Assembly: GCF_022627955.1 (NCBI RefSeq)
Contig: NZ_JABXGD010000003.1
Coordinates: 248,001 to 312,000 of the forward strand
DNA length: 64,000 bases
Origin: Microbacterium sp. C5A9
GTDB taxonomy: Bacteria > Actinomycetota > Actinomycetes > Actinomycetales > Microbacteriaceae
Direction of reading: 5' to 3'
Of this stretch, positions 53,703 through 61,478 are shown piece after piece. Below the pieces are notes generated by a model. That model did no database searches. It had not been told where the DNA came from and saw nothing but the letters and a program-made list of their open reading frames with translations. The first letter of the stretch is position 1, and the number at the start of each line of letters is the position of its first letter. Made by a program: the position numbers and the translations under genes.

Positions 53703-54002
53703 ATGACCGCTGCCGAAGACCCCCGGGCTGAACTCCTCCGACTGCGCTCCAGCATCGACAACATCGATGCCGCTCTCATCTTCATGCTCGCCGAGCGGTT
53801 CCGCGCCACGCAGCAGGTCGGGCGCCTCAAGGCCGAGCACGAGATGCCGGCATCCGATCCCGGACGCGAGGAGCAGCAGGTCGCGCGTCTGCGCTCCCTC
53901 GCCGAGCAGGCCCATCTCGACCCCGAGTTCGCCGAGAAGTGGTTCAACTTCGTGGTGGCCGAGGTGATCCGCCATCACACGGAAGCCGCCGAAGGGCGTT
54001 GA
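53703..54002 (+). CDS. Chorismate mutase (AroQ type)
   Basis: This 99-residue all-helical enzyme converts chorismate to prephenate for Phe and Tyr synthesis. The AroQ fold landmarks are LLRLRSSIDNIDAALIFMLAERFRATQQVGRLKAEH, with active-site Arg, Asp and Lys, and a Glu/Gln in the last helix. No fused dehydratase or secretion signal is present, so it is the free cytoplasmic form. It is divergent from the AI-2E-family gene. Confidence 0.93.
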   Translation: MTAAEDPRAELLRLRSSIDNIDAALIFMLAERFRATQQVGRLKAEHEMPASDPGREEQQVARLRSLAEQAHLDPEFAEKWFNFVVAEVIRHHTEAAEGR

Positions 54003-54011
54003 TCCGGTCGT

Positions 54012-54050
54012 CCGGGCGAGTGACAGTGTGTGCAGCACTCACTCGCCCGG
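54012..54050 (+). terminator. Terminator after chorismate mutase
   Basis: CCGGGCGAGTGA (54012-54023) pairs with TCACTCGCCCGG (54039-54050), a 12-bp perfect stem with a 15-nt loop, directly behind the stop codon. Confidence 0.8.
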
Positions 54051-54061
54051 GGACCGAACTA

Positions 54062-54078
54062 AGTTTATTGAATAAACT
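54062..54078. promoter_or_regulatory. 17-bp palindromic operator AGTTTATT-G-AATAAACT
   Basis: The site is perfectly symmetric around one base and far more A/T-rich than its surroundings. It contains TAAACT, a likely -10 for the ROK gene 63 bp downstream. ROK repressors of the NagC/Mlc type bind similar TTT-rich dyads, so autoregulation is likely. Confidence 0.75.
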
Positions 54079-54140
54079 ATGACCGAGGGTACGCAGGAAC
54101 CCCTGGTCTGTCAATCGAATCCGACATCGGGAACGACCCC

Positions 54141-55307
54141 ATGCTGAACGGCGACGACTCACGCGACACCCAGGCCGCGGTTCGTCGCGCCAACCTGCGG
54201 CGGGCGCTCCAGCTCGTCTTTCGCGAGCCCGGGGCGCAGACCCGTGCGGGCATCGCCCGAGCGACCGGACTCACGGCGGCGACGGCGTCGTCGCTGGTCG
54301 CCGAGCTCATCGATCTGCGGCTCGTGGTCGAGGGCGAGCAGGCCGCCAGCACCGGGGGCAAGCGGCCGACGACCCTGAGCATCGACGCCGATCACCACGT
54401 GCTGGTCGTGGTGATCATCAGGCCCACCGACGCCCGCATCGCCCTGATCGCCCTCGACGGCACCGAGATCGACACGCGCAAGGTCGCCTACACCGATGCC
54501 ACACGGGACCGGATGCTCGACGCCGCCGTCGCCGACATCGCGGCCGAGTACGCGGGGCGCCCGCTCGTGGCCGCGGTGCAGCTGCCCGGAACGACGGATG
54601 GACGCCGCGTGTTCGAGAGCGTGCAGCTGGGCTGGACCGACGTGCCTCTCGCCGAACGGTTCGAACGGGTGCTCGGTGTTCCCGTGCTGCTCGTCAACGA
54701 CGTCGACGCCGAGGCGATCGCGGAGGCGGCGAGGGAGGACGAATCGTCGGGGTACCGGCTGTTCATCCACATCGGCACCGGCATCGGGGCGGCCGTCACG
54801 CTCGACGGCGAGCTCGCACCCGGGCCCCGCGACCGTGCGGGCGAGATCGGCCACGTGCAGGTGCAGTTCGGTGACGACGCGCGCGCATGTCGATGCGGAC
54901 GTGAGGGATGCCTGGAATCGGTGGCCTCGATGACCGCGATGCTGGGCGACGACTTCGACGATGCGATGGATGTCGCGACGATCGCGGCGCTCGCCGCAGG
55001 GGCCGACGATCGACTGCTGACCGAGGGAGCGCGGGCGCTCGCCCGAACGCTCAAGCTCATCGCCGCCGTTCTCGACGCGGCGGAGGTGGTCATCGGCGGA
55101 CCGGCGCGCGCGCTCGGCGATCGGTTCCTCGGACTCGTGCAGGCCGAGATCGACTACACCGCCACGGGGACGGTGAACGTGCCGGTGCGGTACGCCGACG
55201 CGGACGCCCTGATCGCGACCGGGGTCGCGCAGGTGGCGCTCTCGAACGCGCTCGGCGTGCGCTGGAGTCCGGCGCAGCTGCGCGCGGCATCCGCTCCGGC
55301 GTCCTGA
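54141..55307 (+). CDS. ROK-family transcriptional repressor (NagC/XylR-like)
   Basis: This 388-residue regulator has an N-terminal winged helix (about residues 15-70, with GIARATGLTAATASSLVAELIDL), then a ROK domain with the zinc motif CRCGREGCLE (near 252-261) and the sugar-site HIGTGIG. Repressors of this group respond to free or phosphorylated sugars. The two palindromes here, its own at 54062-54078 and the sugar operator at 59386-59408, are not identical, so it may or may not control the downstream importer. The start ATG 54141 gives the standard helix-turn-helix position. Confidence 0.93.
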   Translation: MLNGDDSRDTQAAVRRANLRRALQLVFREPGAQTRAGIARATGLTAATASSLVAELIDLRLVVEGEQAASTGGKRPTTLSIDADHHVLVVVIIRPTDARIALIALDGTEIDTRKVAYTDATRDRMLDAAVADIAAEYAGRPLVAAVQLPGTTDGRRVFESVQLGWTDVPLAERFERVLGVPVLLVNDVDAEAIAEAAREDESSGYRLFIHIGTGIGAAVTLDGELAPGPRDRAGEIGHVQVQFGDDARACRCGREGCLESVASMTAMLGDDFDDAMDVATIAALAAGADDRLLTEGARALARTLKLIAAVLDAAEVVIGGPARALGDRFLGLVQAEIDYTATGTVNVPVRYADADALIATGVAQVALSNALGVRWSPAQLRAASAPAS

Positions 55308-55344
55308 TCGCGAGGTCGCGTGCCGCCGCGGAGGAGACTCCGTG

Positions 55345-55821
55345 TCAGCGGGAGGCGATGCCGACGAGCGCGGCCACGACGCCGGCGATCACCAGGACCG
55401 CGATCGCGAGGATGTGGACGATCTTGCCCGCGATGAGCATGGGGAGATCCGGTCCGTCATACGAGGCGGGGTCGAAGAGCAGCCCGCGTGCGCGGAAGCT
55501 CCAGCGCATGCCGAACCCGATGCGTCGCAGCTGATGCGAGGGCGCTGCGAACGTCCGACCGCGGTGCTCACGCGGCGCCTTCCATGCCGCCTGTGCCGCA
55601 TACCAGGCGATGACGAAGAACGGCATCGCGAGCGACACCGCCCAGGCGATGAGCGCGACGCCGATCAGCGTGCCCATCCCGGGGTCGAGCGATCGCAGGA
55701 AGAACAGCCCGAGAGCCGCGAGTCCGACGGCGACGGGTACGAGCACGACGCCCCATCCCCATCCGGGGTGGGCATCGCCCGAGGGGCGTCGGTCGACGCG
55801 TCCTGCATCCTGCCAGGTCAT
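55345..55821 (-). CDS. Small membrane protein of unknown family
   Basis: This 158-residue protein has two central helices (about 24-45 and 50-75), a cytoplasmic basic loop (WKAPREHRGRTFAAPSHQLRR) and a C-terminal helix (about 130-155). No family is recognised. GGAGG lies 10 nt before ATG 55821, inside the end of a 24-codon upstream reading frame, which suggests coupled translation. Confidence 0.7.
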   Translation of the reverse strand: MTWQDAGRVDRRPSGDAHPGWGWGVVLVPVAVGLAALGLFFLRSLDPGMGTLIGVALIAWAVSLAMPFFVIAWYAAQAAWKAPREHRGRTFAAPSHQLRRIGFGMRWSFRARGLLFDPASYDGPDLPMLIAGKIVHILAIAVLVIAGVVAALVGIASR

Positions 55822-55828
55822 GGCGCGA

Positions 55829-55903
55829 TCAGCCTCCGAATTCGGTGGTCAGGATGAGCGGGGTGTGGTCGGCGGCCAGCATGATCCTGCGCGCAGAACG
55901 CAT
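55829..55903 (-). CDS. Candidate 24-residue small protein or leader peptide
   Basis: An ATG at 55903 with GAGGGGGG about 4 nt upstream starts a 24-codon frame ending MRSA...TTEFGG with TGA at 55829. The last codons GGAGGC supply the Shine-Dalgarno of the next gene, as in coupled leader peptides. Codon third positions are G/C-rich. There is no homology evidence, so it may be chance. Confidence 0.35.
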   Translation of the reverse strand: MRSARRIMLAADHTPLILTTEFGG

Positions 55904-55952
55904 CGAGCCCCCCTCGTCGTCTCTCGGACTGTCTAGCAGTCTTTCGACGCGA

Positions 55953-55985
55953 CGATGCGGAGCGCCACCCGGGCGCTCCGCATCG
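55953..55985 (-). terminator. Strong terminator of the sugar ABC importer operon
   Basis: CGATGCGGAGCGCC (55953-55966) pairs with GGCGCTCCGCATCG (55972-55985), a 14-bp perfect stem and 5-nt loop, 12 bp behind the stop of the last permease gene. Confidence 0.85.
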
Positions 55986-55997
55986 CACCGACGAGTG

Positions 55998-56918
55998 CTA
56001 CTTCACGCTGCCGGCGGTCAGGCCGCCGACGAGGCGCTTCTCGATGAGCATGAACAGGATGACGACGGGCAGGATCGCGACGATCGAGACGCCGAACACA
56101 TACTGCCAGCTCGTCTCGTACTGGCCGACGAACTTGGTCAGCGCGACCGACAGGGGCTGGTTCTTGTCGGTGGAGAGGATCACGAGCGACGCGGCGAACT
56201 CGTTCCAGCAGGCGACGAACGTGAAGACGATCGCCGTCACGATGCCAGGCCAGACCAGCGGCAGGTTGATCTTGAACAGCACGGTGAAGCGCCCTGCCCC
56301 GTCGATCTGCGCGGCCTCGTCGATCTCCTTCGGGATGCCGGCGAAGAACGAGTGCATGATCCACACCGCGAACGACAGGTTGAAGGCGGCGTTGATGAAG
56401 ATCATCGCCGCCCACGTGTCGCTGAGTCCGAGCACCGTGAACTGGCGGAACAGTCCGGAGGTGAGCACGGCCGGCTGCAGCATCTGCGTCACGATCACGA
56501 GGAACAGGAACACCATGCGGCCGGGGAATCTGAATCGGGCGGTGTAGTACGCCGCGGGCAGCGAGACCACGAGCACGAGCAGCGTCGCGAACACGGCGAT
56601 GATGATCGTCGAGATCAGGTTGTACGGCAGCGGGGTCTCGGGGGTCGACCACATCGTGAAGTAGTTCTCCCAGTGCCACTCCACCGGAAGGTACGTCGGG
56701 TCGACCGAGCGGATCTGCGACTTCGTCTTCACGGAGCCGAAGAACATGATCAGGTACGGCAGCACGAAGATCGCGAGCACGAGGATGCCGGCGGCCATGC
56801 GCAGGATGACGCGGGGCAGCGTCACCTGGTCTTCGGTGTAGCGGCGCCTGCGCCCGGGGATGCGGGGCGCGGCGTCGTCGCCGGCGGTGGTGACGAGGGC
56901 GGTCTCGGTCACGGTCAT
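55998..56918 (-). CDS. Carbohydrate ABC importer permease (MalG type)
   Basis: This 306-residue protein has six membrane helices and the EAA coupling loop IPKEIDEAAQIDGAGRFTVLF. It is a typical CUT1-family inner subunit. The N-terminal 35 residues are polar. ATG 56918 has GGAGGTCTGATC upstream and follows the MalF stop by 2 bp. The substrate is presumably the sugar degraded by the divergent operon. Confidence 0.93.
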   Translation of the reverse strand: MTVTETALVTTAGDDAAPRIPGRRRRYTEDQVTLPRVILRMAAGILVLAIFVLPYLIMFFGSVKTKSQIRSVDPTYLPVEWHWENYFTMWSTPETPLPYNLISTIIIAVFATLLVLVVSLPAAYYTARFRFPGRMVFLFLVIVTQMLQPAVLTSGLFRQFTVLGLSDTWAAMIFINAAFNLSFAVWIMHSFFAGIPKEIDEAAQIDGAGRFTVLFKINLPLVWPGIVTAIVFTFVACWNEFAASLVILSTDKNQPLSVALTKFVGQYETSWQYVFGVSIVAILPVVILFMLIEKRLVGGLTAGSVK

Positions 56919-56920
56919 GA

Positions 56921-57904
56921 TCAGACCTCCTTCATGGGCTTGACGGCCTTGACGTAGATCGCGACGATCACGATCACGATGAGGAAGGCCACGACCGAGA
57001 GCGCGCTCGCGACGTCGACCTTCTTCTGCAGCTCGATGTACTTGAAGATCATCGTCATGATCGTGTCGGCGCCGTATCCGGGGATCGATCCGGTCATGAC
57101 CTTGAGGATCGGGAGCGAGTTGAACACGTTGATGATGTTGATGAGCACGGCGACCGCCAGGGCGCTGCGCAGCTGCGGCAGCACGATCGTCCAGTAGGTG
57201 CGGGCCGCGCCGGCGCCGTCCATCTTCGCGGCCTCGAGGGTGTCGGCCGGGACCGTCTGCAACCCGGCGAGGATCGTGTAGGTCGTGAAGGGCAGCGAGA
57301 CGAAGACGGCGATCACGATCGACCACGCGAAGGCGGTCGCGGGGTTCTTCGTCCACCCGTAGCCGACCGCGTCATCGGACAGGCCGATGTCGTAGAGGAA
57401 CTTGTTGAAGACCCCGAAGTACGGCTCGAGGCTGTAGTAGAACACCATCGTCGTCATCACGACCGACGCCGCCCACGGCACGATCACGGCCATGCGCACG
57501 ATCTGGCGGCCGGGGAACGCCTTGTTGAGGATCTGCGCGAGCCCGAGCGAGATCATCACCGTGAAGCCGACCACGACGACGACCCACACGATCGTGCGGA
57601 CGATGATCGGCCAGAACTCCGCGAACGTGAACACCGTCACGAAGTTGTCGAACCCGACGGATCCCTTGTCGAGTCCCGACAGCGAGATGTCACGGGTGGA
57701 GTTGAAGAACATCACCCCGGCGGGGAAGAGGACCACGCCGATGATGAGGAGCAGGGCGGGGGCGATCCAGGGCAGCGCCTGGAGCAGGTCCTTGCCACCC
57801 GGTCTGCCGCCGGGCCTGCCGGCGCCAGAGCGCGTGCGCCCCGGGGTGCGGGGACGGCCGGTGGCCGCCCCCGCGAGGTTCGAGGATTCTTTCGTCTGGC
57901 TCAT
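56921..57904 (-). CDS. Carbohydrate ABC importer permease (MalF type)
   Basis: This 327-residue protein has six membrane helices after a basic, Gly/Arg-rich N-terminus of about 45 residues and contains the EAA loop VPADTLEAAKMDGAGAARTYW. It pairs with the MalG-type subunit. No ATP-binding subunit is in the window, so a shared MsiK-type ATPase encoded elsewhere is expected, as common in actinobacteria. Confidence 0.93.
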   Translation of the reverse strand: MSQTKESSNLAGAATGRPRTPGRTRSGAGRPGGRPGGKDLLQALPWIAPALLLIIGVVLFPAGVMFFNSTRDISLSGLDKGSVGFDNFVTVFTFAEFWPIIVRTIVWVVVVVGFTVMISLGLAQILNKAFPGRQIVRMAVIVPWAASVVMTTMVFYYSLEPYFGVFNKFLYDIGLSDDAVGYGWTKNPATAFAWSIVIAVFVSLPFTTYTILAGLQTVPADTLEAAKMDGAGAARTYWTIVLPQLRSALAVAVLINIINVFNSLPILKVMTGSIPGYGADTIMTMIFKYIELQKKVDVASALSVVAFLIVIVIVAIYVKAVKPMKEV

Positions 57905-57971
57905 GGGAATACCCGAACCTCTCCGTCGGTGGTGTCAGCGGTACCAGTGGGTGTCAGTGCCTCGGCAGGCG

Positions 57972-59219
57972 TCAGCCGGCGTCGACCTGCGCCTGGATCT
58001 CGGTCAGCACGTCCTGCGCCGACTTCGTCTGCAGCTGACCGAACAGCGACTTGAACGCACCGTCGGTGGCCGACCACTTCGGGTTCGTCGACGGGTAGAA
58101 CTGCGCATCGGGCAGCACCTCGAGGAACGGCGCAAGGGCCTCCTCGCCGGCGAGCTGCTCTGCGTCCGACTTCGTGACGGGCAGGAAGCCCTCGGCCTGC
58201 ACCCACGGCACGTACACGTCGGCCGAGTAGTAGTAGTCGAAGAACTTCGTGATGGCCTCCTGCTTGTCGCCGTCGTTCTCGAACGCCATCAGCTGGTCCA
58301 TGACGCCGAGCGTGAACGGCGAGCCGTCTTCGGTCGGGATCGGCACGATGGAGTAGTCGAGCTCGGGGTTGCCCTCTTCGATCTGGCCCACCGTCGGCGG
58401 CAGACCCACCTGCATGCCGATCTTGCCCTGGATGAAGATGTCCATCAGAGGCGAGCGCTGCGTCGAGCCGGGGTCGGCCTGCGTGGCGCCGGCGTCGATC
58501 ATCTTCTTGATCTGCTCGGCACCGGCGAGGTTCTCGGGGGTGTCGATCGTGATCTCCGAGGCATCGCCGAACGAGCCGCCGCCGCCCCACAGCCACACGG
58601 CCGCCTCGGCCTGTGCCTCTTCGGAGCCGAGCGGCATGCCGTAGCCGGCCACACCGCCCCCGAGCGCCGACACCTTGGTCGCGGCATCGAGCAGCTCGTC
58701 CCAGGTGGTCGGCGCCTCGACGCCGGCCTGCTCGAGCAGCGCGTTGTTGACGAACAGCGCGCGGGCCGAGGCGATCAGCGGCAGAGCGTAGGCGGTGCCG
58801 TCGACCTCGGCGTTCGCGAGGAACGCGTCCTGGAAGTCGGCGTACGTGTCTTCGGAGACCACGTCCTCGACCGGGTAGAGCAGCTCGTCGCCGACGAACC
58901 CGGCGAACGGGCCGCCGTTGTAGATGTCCGGCGCCTCACCGGCCTGGATCTTCGTGGAGACGACCTTCTCGAGGTTGTCCCAGGACTGCACCTCGAGGTT
59001 GACCGTGATGTCGGGGTTCTCCTTCTCGAACCCCGAGATCACGTCCTCCCACAGGCCCTTCGTGGCGTCGGAGTAGCTGGGAACGAGGAGGTCGAGCGTG
59101 GACGCGCCGTCGGCGTCGCCCCCGCCGCCCTCGGTCGAGCCGCCGAACCCGCACGACGCGAGCGTGAGAGTGGCGGTCGCCGCCAGGGCGACAGCGCCGA
59201 ATCGCAGTGACTTCTTCAT
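57972..59219 (-). CDS. Sugar-binding lipoprotein of the ABC importer
   Basis: This 415-residue protein has a lipobox (LASC, Cys23), then a Gly/Asp linker and a type I binding domain (LLVPSYSDATKGLWEDVISGFEKENPDITV, PDIYNGGPFAGFVGDELLYPVED, LPPTVGQIEEGNP). It is the first and most expressed gene of the importer. ATG 59219 (MKKSLRF) gives a normal signal peptide; the longer frame is unlikely. Transcription starts in the divergent region at 59220-59508. Confidence 0.93.
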   Translation of the reverse strand: MKKSLRFGAVALAATATLTLASCGFGGSTEGGGGDADGASTLDLLVPSYSDATKGLWEDVISGFEKENPDITVNLEVQSWDNLEKVVSTKIQAGEAPDIYNGGPFAGFVGDELLYPVEDVVSEDTYADFQDAFLANAEVDGTAYALPLIASARALFVNNALLEQAGVEAPTTWDELLDAATKVSALGGGVAGYGMPLGSEEAQAEAAVWLWGGGGSFGDASEITIDTPENLAGAEQIKKMIDAGATQADPGSTQRSPLMDIFIQGKIGMQVGLPPTVGQIEEGNPELDYSIVPIPTEDGSPFTLGVMDQLMAFENDGDKQEAITKFFDYYYSADVYVPWVQAEGFLPVTKSDAEQLAGEEALAPFLEVLPDAQFYPSTNPKWSATDGAFKSLFGQLQTKSAQDVLTEIQAQVDAG

Positions 59220-59235
59220 GTGTATTGCATTCCTC

Positions 59236-59256
59236 ACTGTGTAGGTGGTGCACAGT
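59236..59256. promoter_or_regulatory. Dyad ACTGTG-N9-CACAGT upstream of the binding-protein gene
   Basis: The 6-bp arms are perfect (59236-59241 and 59251-59256). They would lie in the transcript leader of the importer about 20 nt before its ATG, so the site could be a second operator or an RNA hairpin. Confidence 0.4.
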
Positions 59257-59382
59257 CGCAAGCACATCTCACGCGACGGTGCGTGTGATCGCCTCTCGGA
59301 GGGAGCGGCGATCGATCAAGCCGGGTCGGCTCGAGGAACCCTCAGCGGACCGGACCGGAGAGGGGGCGGTGGAACTGGTCTG

Positions 59383-59411
59383 ATTATTTGTCAGGAGAAT
59401 GAACAAATCAA
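59383..59411 (-). promoter_or_regulatory. Promoter of the sugar importer with an embedded operator
   Basis: On the minus strand TTGATT (complement of 59406-59411) and AATAAT (complement of 59383-59388) are 17 bp apart, a good sigma-70-like promoter. ATTTGT (59386-59391) and ACAAAT (59403-59408) form a dyad with an 11-bp centre that fills the spacer and both elements, an arrangement suited to repression by the DeoR or ROK regulator nearby. Confidence 0.7.
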
Positions 59412-59420
59412 GGAGAATCC

Positions 59421-59461
59421 TTGCGTGATTCCCTTGAGTCGAAATACTATGATCGAATAGT
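59421..59461 (+). promoter_or_regulatory. Promoter of the sugar catabolic operon
   Basis: TTGCGT (59421-59426) and TACTAT (59445-59450) are 18 bp apart, giving a start about 50 bp before the SIS gene. ACTAT-GATCGA-ATAGT (59446-59461) is a dyad over the -10 region. TTTGT-like words (complement ACAAA) repeat downstream at about 59466-59480. Confidence 0.6.
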
Positions 59462-59508
59462 CGTCAAAACAATCACAAACTTGCAACATCTGGTCCGGAG
59501 GGCCCGTC

Positions 59509-60405
59509 ATGACCGAACATCTCCCCGGCGCGCACATGCGCGAAGAGCTCACCTCGCAGCCCGACACGTGGGCCCGCGCCGCCGATCTCCGTGACGCCCA
59601 GGCACTGCTGCCGGCGTCCGGCGCGCGCGTCGCCGTCGTCGGCTGCGGCACGTCGTGGTTCATGGCGCAGTCGTATGCGTTCCTGCGCGAGACCGCGGGG
59701 CAGGGAGAGACCGATGCGTTCGCCGCGTCCGAGTCGTTCACCGACCGCGGCTACGACGCCGTGGTCGCACTCACACGCTCGGGCACCACGACCGAGGTGC
59801 TCGAACTCGTCGAGCGCCTCTCGGGTCGCGTGCGCACGATCGGCGTGATCGGAGACGAGACCTCGCCGCTCGTCTCGCTCGTCGACGACGCCGTGCTGCT
59901 GCCGTTCGCCGACGAGAAGTCCGTCGTGCAGACCCGCTTCGCGACCACGGCGCTGGCGCTCTTCCGCGCGTCGCTCGGCGAAGACCTCACGGGTGCGATC
60001 GACGACGCCGCCGCCGTGCTGGCCGCCGAGTACGACGACGAGCTGCGTGACGCCGAGCAGTACTCGTTCCTCGGTCGCGGCTGGACCGTGGGCCTCGCGC
60101 ACGAAGCGGCGCTGAAGATGCGCGAGTCGTCGCAGTCGTGGACCGAGTCCTACCCATCGATGGAGTACCGCCACGGCCCGATCGCGATCGCCGCCCCCGG
60201 CCGCGTCACCTGGCAGTTCGGCGAGGCGCCCGAGGGACTGGCCGCACAGGTCGACGCCACGGGGGCGCGCTTCGTGCAGCATCCGATCGACCCGCTGGCC
60301 GACCTCGTGCGCCTGCACCGCGTGGCCCTCGACCGCGCCGTGGCGCGCGGACTCGACCCCGACCAGCCGCGCAACCTCACCCGCTCGGTCATCCTCGACG
60401 CGTGA
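59509..60405 (+). CDS. SIS-domain sugar isomerase or deaminase (AgaS-like)
   Basis: This 298-residue cytoplasmic protein has two SIS domains. The first carries GCGTSWFMAQSYAF and LTRSGTTTEVLE, the sugar-phosphate Ser/Thr loops; the second has SFLGRGWTVGLAHEAALKMRESS and ESYPSMEYRHGPI. That is the GlmS isomerase-domain/AgaS pattern without a glutaminase domain. AgaS proteins convert galactosamine-6-phosphate to tagatose-6-phosphate and ammonia, and the following kinases and aldolase fit that route. ATG 59509 follows CCGGAGGG. The 3' end is tandemly duplicated (60397-60436). Confidence 0.9.
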   Translation: MTEHLPGAHMREELTSQPDTWARAADLRDAQALLPASGARVAVVGCGTSWFMAQSYAFLRETAGQGETDAFAASESFTDRGYDAVVALTRSGTTTEVLELVERLSGRVRTIGVIGDETSPLVSLVDDAVLLPFADEKSVVQTRFATTALALFRASLGEDLTGAIDDAAAVLAAEYDDELRDAEQYSFLGRGWTVGLAHEAALKMRESSQSWTESYPSMEYRHGPIAIAAPGRVTWQFGEAPEGLAAQVDATGARFVQHPIDPLADLVRLHRVALDRAVARGLDPDQPRNLTRSVILDA

Positions 60406-60436
60406 CGACGATCCCGGACGTGTGACGAGGACCCGG
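60397..60436. repeat. 20-bp tandem duplication across the SIS gene stop
   Basis: Copy 1 at 60397-60416 and copy 2 at 60417-60436 match at 16 of 20 positions. Copy 1 contains the codons GAC GCG and stop TGA, and copy 2 repeats them as GACGTGTGA in another frame. It is a decayed relative of the stop-codon duplications at 5641-5746 and 30013-30063. Confidence 0.7.
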
Positions 60437-60449
60437 GAGGGAGCAGACC

Positions 60450-61478
60450 ATGACCAGGCCTGAGGACGCCGCGCGCATCGTCGACGTGGTGCGCGATGCG
60501 TCGGGCGAGAAGCTCACCGCGGCGCGATCGCTGGGCGCGGGCGCGCCGGTGCTCGCGTTCGACGTGGGCGGCACCGACATCAAGTCGGCCCTGTTCGACG
60601 CCGACGGGACCGCTCGGGGGCTGCGGCGCACGCCGACTCCCCTCGCAGGTCCTCGGGCTGATCACGACGGGGAGAGCACGTCAGACGTCGACCGCACCGG
60701 AGCTCTCATCGAGCGTCTGGGAGTGCTCGCGGCCGAGCTGCGGGCCGACCACCCCGACGTCGTACCGCGGGCGGTGGGGCTGGTCGTGCCGGGGATCGTC
60801 GATGCGGATGCCGGGCTCGGTGTGTTCGCGAGCAACCTCGGGTGGCACGATTCCCCGCTGCGCGACCTCGCGGCGGCGAAACTCGGCCTGCCCGTCGCGT
60901 TCGACCACGACGTGCGCGCCGCGAGCTGGGCCGAGCATCGCCTCGGCGGCGCCCGCGCCTACTCGAACTCGGTGGTGCTGGTGATCGGCACCGGCATCGC
61001 GGGTGCCCTGCTCGTGGGCGGGCAGCCGTACACCGCCGGGGGCTATGCGGGCGAGATCGGGCATTCGCCGATCGCCGAGGGACCGCTCTGCGCCTGTGGG
61101 GCGCGCGGGTGTCTCGAAGCGGTGGCCTCGGCAGGGGCGATCGCGCGGCGGTACGGCGACGCGACAGGCACCGTCCCCGACGGCGCGAAGGACGTGATCG
61201 CGCGCGCCGCATCCGGCGACCCGGTCGCCGCCGAGATCTGGAACTCGGCGCTCGACGCGCTCACCCTGTCGCTCGCACAGCTCACCGCGGTCGTGGCCCC
61301 CGAGGCCGTCGTGATCGGCGGAGGGCTCTCCCGCGCCGGCGGCGCCCTGTTCGACGAGCTGCGGGTGCGCCTCGCCGAGCGACTGAGCTTCCACCGCATC
61401 CCCGCACTCGTGCCCGCCGAGCTCTCGGGCAATGCCGGCATCCTCGGGGCTGCACTGCGCGCACGGGAGCTCGCATGA
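60450..61478 (+). CDS. ROK-family sugar kinase
   Basis: This 342-residue protein has the ATP-site motif FDVGGTDIKSA after an unusual 30-residue N-terminal extension, the sugar-site GYAGEIGHSP, and the zinc motif CACGARGCLE. No DNA-binding domain is present, so it is an enzyme, not a repressor. In this operon it would phosphorylate the imported sugar (galactosamine or N-acetylgalactosamine, possibly galactose-like) since there is no phosphotransferase system. GGGAGGGAGC precedes ATG 60450; the next gene overlaps by 4 bp. Confidence 0.9.
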   Translation: MTRPEDAARIVDVVRDASGEKLTAARSLGAGAPVLAFDVGGTDIKSALFDADGTARGLRRTPTPLAGPRADHDGESTSDVDRTGALIERLGVLAAELRADHPDVVPRAVGLVVPGIVDADAGLGVFASNLGWHDSPLRDLAAAKLGLPVAFDHDVRAASWAEHRLGGARAYSNSVVLVIGTGIAGALLVGGQPYTAGGYAGEIGHSPIAEGPLCACGARGCLEAVASAGAIARRYGDATGTVPDGAKDVIARAASGDPVAAEIWNSALDALTLSLAQLTAVVAPEAVVIGGGLSRAGGALFDELRVRLAERLSFHRIPALVPAELSGNAGILGAALRARELA

